This document shows, in pieces, positions 6,603 to 9,224 of a DNA stretch of 9,224 bases (position 1 is the stretch's first letter; each line of letters begins with the position of its first letter). The position numbers and the translations under genes were made by a program. Under the pieces are notes generated by a model, which ran no database searches, was not told the origin of the DNA, and saw nothing but the letters and a program-made list of their open reading frames with translations. The stretch is from Euryarchaeota archaeon UBA36 (GTDB taxonomy: Archaea; Thermoplasmatota; Poseidoniia; Poseidoniales; Thalassarchaeaceae): positions 1 to 9,224 of the forward strand of contig DAJW01000070.1 in NCBI GenBank assembly GCA_002496485.1, in the 5' to 3' direction.

Positions 6603-7655
6603 ATGGCTAAAGGCGCAGCAGCAAGAGCAGCAGCTCGAAAGCAGAAAGACAAATGGAAAGCCAAGAGATGGTATAAAATCCGGGCTCCTAGGAATCCTTG
6701 GTCATTTAAGGAAATTGGTGAAACCCTCGCCGAAGAAGAAAATATGCTCATTGGCAGGAAATACGAAATGATGCAAAATGAATTAGATGGCGATTTCTCT
6801 AAAATGCATATAAAAATCAAATTCCAAGTAAACAATGTTATAGGATCTGATGCTCTTACAGAATTCGTTGGACATGCCGTAATGAAAGATTATGAAAGAA
6901 GACAAATTCGCAGAGAAAGGGGAAAAATTGATGATACAGTGGATTTAGTCACTGAAGATGGGTATTTTATCAGACTGAAACCTTTCATAGTTACTAGGTC
7001 AAGAGCCAAATCCAGTCAAAAACAACAATCTAGAATGGTAGTTAGAAATGAAATAATAAAATTCTGCTCTAGTACAACATGGCTTTCTGTACAAAAGGCA
7101 TTATTGGATGGAACCCTTGAAAAATTGATTACTGCTGCTGCTACTAAGGTTCAGCCTGTTCGCTCAGCCTTCTTCAAGAAAAGTGAACTTATCCAATCTG
7201 GAGTAGTTATGGAAGAAGGTCCTACTCTTGAAGAAATTAAAGCTCAAGAACTTGAATCTGCCGCACCCGAAGACAGTCAATTAACTGATAATGAGGAAGA
7301 AGAAACTATGGACGAAGTATCTTCTGAACCGGAAATAGAAGATGTAGAAGAAAAAGAAGATACTGATGACTCTACTGACGACAACTCTGATACAGAAATT
7401 TCAGATAATGATGGGGATGATAATAAGGAAACTATTGAAGAAGAATCCTCACTAGCCGATTTGAAAGGTAAACTTAAAGCAGATTTGGTTAAAATAGCTG
7501 ATAATCTTAATCTAGATTCTAAAGGAACTAAACCTGAACTAATTAACAGAATATATAATTCTCTATCTGTTACAGATTTAAAGAATCTATTGAAAGAGGT
7601 AGGAAAACCTGTTTCTGGCAAGAAATCAGAATTAATTGACAGACTCATGGAGTGA
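6603..7655 (+). CDS. rps3ae: Ribosomal protein eS1 (S3Ae) with acidic linker and tandem SAP-like C-terminus
   Basis: Residues 1 to about 203 are a complete eS1, a small-subunit protein near the mRNA exit site. The family pattern is clear: basic N-terminus, DKWKAKRWYKIRAP, IGETLA, LIGRKYE, FVGHAVMKDYERRQIRR, TEDGYFIRLK and SRAKSSQKQQSR. Ordinary archaeal eS1 is about 190-220 residues; this one is 350. Residues 204-283 are a low-complexity linker with 37 Asp/Glu and only 3 Lys in 80. Then come two SAP-like helix-loop-helix motifs: about 284-319 (KADLVKIADNLNL, then SKGTKPELINRI) and 321-350 (VTDLKNLLKEVG, then SGKKSELIDRL). SAP motifs usually bind nucleic acid. Frame and composition are continuous, so this is one gene, not an assembly join within view. 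A nucleoside phosphorylase gene follows, its start overlapping the signals of this stop. Whether the tail stays on the ribosome is unknown. Confidence 0.95.
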   Translation: MAKGAAARAAARKQKDKWKAKRWYKIRAPRNPWSFKEIGETLAEEENMLIGRKYEMMQNELDGDFSKMHIKIKFQVNNVIGSDALTEFVGHAVMKDYERRQIRRERGKIDDTVDLVTEDGYFIRLKPFIVTRSRAKSSQKQQSRMVVRNEIIKFCSSTTWLSVQKALLDGTLEKLITAAATKVQPVRSAFFKKSELIQSGVVMEEGPTLEEIKAQELESAAPEDSQLTDNEEEETMDEVSSEPEIEDVEEKEDTDDSTDDNSDTEISDNDGDDNKETIEEESSLADLKGKLKADLVKIADNLNLDSKGTKPELINRIYNSLSVTDLKNLLKEVGKPVSGKKSELIDRLME

Positions 7656-7656
7656 T
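7649..7656 (+). promoter_or_regulatory. Ribosome binding site of the nucleoside phosphorylase, overlapping the eS1 stop
   Basis: GGAGTGAT contains the eS1 stop TGA (7653-7655) and lies three bases before ATG 7660. It decides the start at 7660 over an in-frame upstream start at 7636 and points to translational coupling. Confidence 0.75.
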
Positions 7657-7659
7657 ACT

Positions 7660-8421
7660 ATGTCCCGCATTGCGGTGCTTTGTGGTACTGGGATGCTTAA
7701 TCTAGCTGATATTGCTGCAGCAGAAAAAAACTCAGAAATCACAGATGTAAAAGTACAAACAAATTGGGGAGAAGTACCAATAAGAATTATTCAAAATTCA
7801 GAAGGAAAAATATTTTTCATTGATCGACACCACTTGGATGAGAACTCACGAACTCCACCACATATGATTGACCATAGATCAAATGTATTTGCTGCATCTA
7901 GTTGTAATCCAGATCTTATAATTAGTATTAATTCTGTAGGATCAATAATTAATGAATTACCTCCAGGGAATATTGGAATAATAGGTGATATCATAGACTT
8001 AACTCAAATACCTTGGACATTCCACGATAGTAACGCAGTTCACTCAGATAGAACCTCACATTTTAACTCGAAATATAATGCAAAATGTTCTACAATACTC
8101 GATAAAATACAAGGTAATAGCCTCAAAAATTTAGTTATAGCTCAGTGCGTTGGCCCTCAATATGAAAGCCCAGCAGAAATTGATGTATTAGAAAAGTTGG
8201 GCGCCAATGTAGTAGGGATGACACTAGGGCCAGAATCAAGGCTAATTTCAGAAACTGAATTCCCTCACATAGCTTTAGCATGCTCATCAAATTGGGCAGC
8301 TGGAAGATCTCCTAAAGGGAGGGAAACTCATATCAATCATAATGAGGTAAATGAGATTGCCGAAAAAATGATTGATACTCTAATACAGTGTATTTTCTTT
8401 CTGCAAACTAATATTGAATGA
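7660..8421 (+). CDS. Purine nucleoside phosphorylase of the MTAP/MTIP type
   Basis: Enzymes of this family split purine nucleosides, or 5'-methylthio derivatives, with phosphate into base and ribose 1-phosphate in purine salvage. The 253-residue protein has the family landmarks in order: a phosphate-loop-like CGTGM (8-12), FIDRHHLD followed by PPHMIDHRSN (the counterpart of HG..H...P..YRAN), NSVGSI with PPGN, DIIDLTQIPWTF and AVHSD, then VGPQYESPAEI (164-173), GANVVGMT (181-188) with PES, and NWAAG (211-215). MTAP has Asp where this has Asn211; Asn is typical of 6-oxopurine enzymes such as PNP and methylthioinosine phosphorylase, so a hypoxanthine/guanine-type substrate is inferred. Several motif positions are altered (RHH for HG, DHRSN for NYRAN), so exact specificity is open. 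Possibly co-expressed with eS1. Confidence 0.85.
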   Translation: MSRIAVLCGTGMLNLADIAAAEKNSEITDVKVQTNWGEVPIRIIQNSEGKIFFIDRHHLDENSRTPPHMIDHRSNVFAASSCNPDLIISINSVGSIINELPPGNIGIIGDIIDLTQIPWTFHDSNAVHSDRTSHFNSKYNAKCSTILDKIQGNSLKNLVIAQCVGPQYESPAEIDVLEKLGANVVGMTLGPESRLISETEFPHIALACSSNWAAGRSPKGRETHINHNEVNEIAEKMIDTLIQCIFFLQTNIE

Positions 8422-8432
8422 TTAAAGATAAA

Positions 8433-8945
8433 TCAATTTTTCCTCGTCCAAATTGAATAAGTTGTAGTAAATTCATCATCTTCATTATCTTCTATCGTTT
8501 CAATCAATTCTTCTTCCCAACTAGTTTTGTCCCATTTTGGGAATTTAACTTCTCCACTTCCAGCAGTATGAACCTTGGTGACGTGAATTTCCTCTACTCT
8601 ATCCAAAAATAACTCATAAATTTGCGCGCCACCAATTATCCAACATTCATCACACCCATCCGCATAAGCTATTTCAATCGCTCTTCCATGATATAATGCA
8701 ACTTCCGCATCATCATTATCCCAATTTGTATCTCTTGACATGACTATATTCAATCTATCTGGGAGGGGCCGATATTTATCTGGTAATGAATCCCAGGTTT
8801 TTCTTCCCATAATTACCGCATTGAATCCATCCGCTACAGTCAATAGTTTAAATCGCTTCAAATCAGAGCCTAACTTCCATGGTAGACTATTCCCATTTCC
8901 AATATATCCATCTTCATCCATAGCTACTATCATGCCTATTTTCAT
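8433..8945 (-). CDS. folA: Dihydrofolate reductase
   Basis: It reduces dihydrofolate to tetrahydrofolate with NADPH. The 170-residue length and motifs are standard: GYIGNGNSLPWKL (Met20 loop, W23), catalytic acid D28 in SDLKRFK (E. coli D27), VIMGRKTWDSL (44-54, NADPH binding), LPDRLNIVMSRD, WIIGGAQIY (G105-G106) and HVTKVH (T123, equivalent to E. coli T113). The C-terminal beta strands end in TTYSIWTRKN. The start ATG 8943-8945 has an AGGTGAT site that overlaps the thyA stop, so the two genes form a translationally coupled thyA-folA unit: ThyA makes dihydrofolate and this enzyme recycles it. Its stop lies 11 bases from the convergent nucleoside phosphorylase stop. A folate-type DHFR is uneven among archaea, being known in haloarchaea and Marine Group II. 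Confidence 0.97.
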   Translation of the reverse strand: MKIGMIVAMDEDGYIGNGNSLPWKLGSDLKRFKLLTVADGFNAVIMGRKTWDSLPDKYRPLPDRLNIVMSRDTNWDNDDAEVALYHGRAIEIAYADGCDECWIIGGAQIYELFLDRVEEIHVTKVHTAGSGEVKFPKWDKTSWEEELIETIEDNEDDEFTTTYSIWTRKN

Positions 8946-8948
8946 TTT

Positions 8949-8955
8949 ATCACCT
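8949..8955 (-). promoter_or_regulatory. Ribosome binding site of folA, overlapping the thyA stop
   Basis: On the minus strand AGGTGAT begins within the thyA stop codon TAG (8954-8956) and lies three bases before the folA ATG. This is the arrangement expected for coupled translation. Confidence 0.75.
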
Positions 8956-9224
8956 AAACCGAAATTTCTCCTGAGATGTGTGGATGGTGTTCATAACCAA
9001 TAATTTCTATACTGTCTATTGTGAAATCATCTATCGATTTTATTGATTTATCTAATTTCAATTTAGGAATCTTTTTCGGAACTCTTTCAATTTGTAATTT
9101 CGCCTGTTCAATATGATTCAGATATAGGTGACAATCTCCACCAGTCCATATAAATTCACCAGGTTCTAAATCACATATCTGAGCCATCATGCAAGTTAGA
9201 AGTGAGTATGATGATATGTTAAAA
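8954..9224 (-). CDS. thyA: Thymidylate synthase ThyA, C-terminal third (5' partial)
   Basis: ThyA methylates dUMP to dTMP with methylenetetrahydrofolate, releasing dihydrofolate for FolA. The frame stays open to the window end, so the gene starts outside; the ATG at 9188-9190 is an internal Met, not a start. The visible 89 residues align to E. coli ThyA from FNISSYSLLT (E. coli FNIASYALLT) through MMAQICDLEPGEFIWTGGD, HLYLNH (the dUMP-binding His and Tyr, E. coli H207 and Y209) and the C-terminal IIGYEHHPHISGEISV. The position before MMAQ is Cys where E. coli has His. The C-terminus looks complete. The catalytic cysteine lies outside the window. Confidence 0.95.
   Translation of the reverse strand, partial: FNISSYSLLTCMMAQICDLEPGEFIWTGGDCHLYLNHIEQAKLQIERVPKKIPKLKLDKSIKSIDDFTIDSIEIIGYEHHPHISGEISV

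Noticed and set aside
7277..7648. Open frame on the minus strand opposite the eS1 tail, Ser-rich
   Set aside because: It mirrors the acidic GAN/GAW codons of the eS1 linker; Ser/Val/Leu richness is the expected shadow, and the eS1 frame is clearly coding.
8419..8435. Inverted repeat TGATT...AATCA spanning the two convergent stop codons as a shared terminator
   Set aside because: The five A/T-rich pairs are too weak, and two TGA stops facing each other give TGA/TCA symmetry automatically.
8740..9003. Plus-strand open frame opposite folA and thyA
   Set aside because: It is antisense to two clearly conserved enzymes and has no family motif.

Overview
The window is AT-rich (GC roughly a third by eye) and carries an archaeal gene set: ribosomal protein eS1 (S3Ae), a DUF54/COG1325-type RNA-binding exosome-associated protein, a COG1340-type archaeal coiled-coil protein, and an archaeal-form PdxS. 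Ribosome binding sites resemble GGAGGTGAT, and at least one gene looks leaderless with a TATA box at the right distance. Bacterial-type folate genes (thyA-folA), a Ser/Asn-rich surface protein with Ig-like repeats and cytoplasmic LRVP zinc ribbons, and low GC together suggest a marine Thermoplasmatota archaeon, most likely Marine Group II (Poseidoniales) or a relative. This placement is inference from gene content; no marker phylogeny was run.

Layout. (1) 1-3641, plus strand: three genes separated by single bases. They encode the C-terminal part of a membrane-anchored surface protein with two cytoplasmic zinc ribbons, a DtxR-family metal-dependent repressor, and a 535-residue membrane protein of unknown function. 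A coiled-coil protein follows (3676-4656). (2) 4657-6468, minus strand: pdxS (vitamin B6 synthesis), a 7Fe ferredoxin and the DUF54/COG1325 protein. The coiled-coil gene and pdxS converge with abutting stop codons. (3) 6469-6602: a divergent intergenic region with a strong ribosome binding site and possible alternative hairpins before eS1. (4) 6603-8421, plus strand: eS1 carrying an unusual acidic linker and two SAP-like motifs, translationally linked to a purine nucleoside phosphorylase. (5) 8433-9224, minus strand: folA and, upstream of it, the 3' part of thyA.

Working together: ThyA converts methylenetetrahydrofolate to dihydrofolate while making dTMP, and FolA regenerates tetrahydrofolate, so that pair is a functional unit. 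eS1 and the COG1325 protein, transcribed divergently, both belong to RNA and translation biology. The DtxR gene between two membrane-protein genes suggests a metal-responsive envelope locus, but its targets are unknown. The most unusual item is the eS1-acidic linker-tandem SAP fusion. No mobile element, CRISPR array, tRNA or rRNA was seen, and no gap between genes exceeds about 135 bases.
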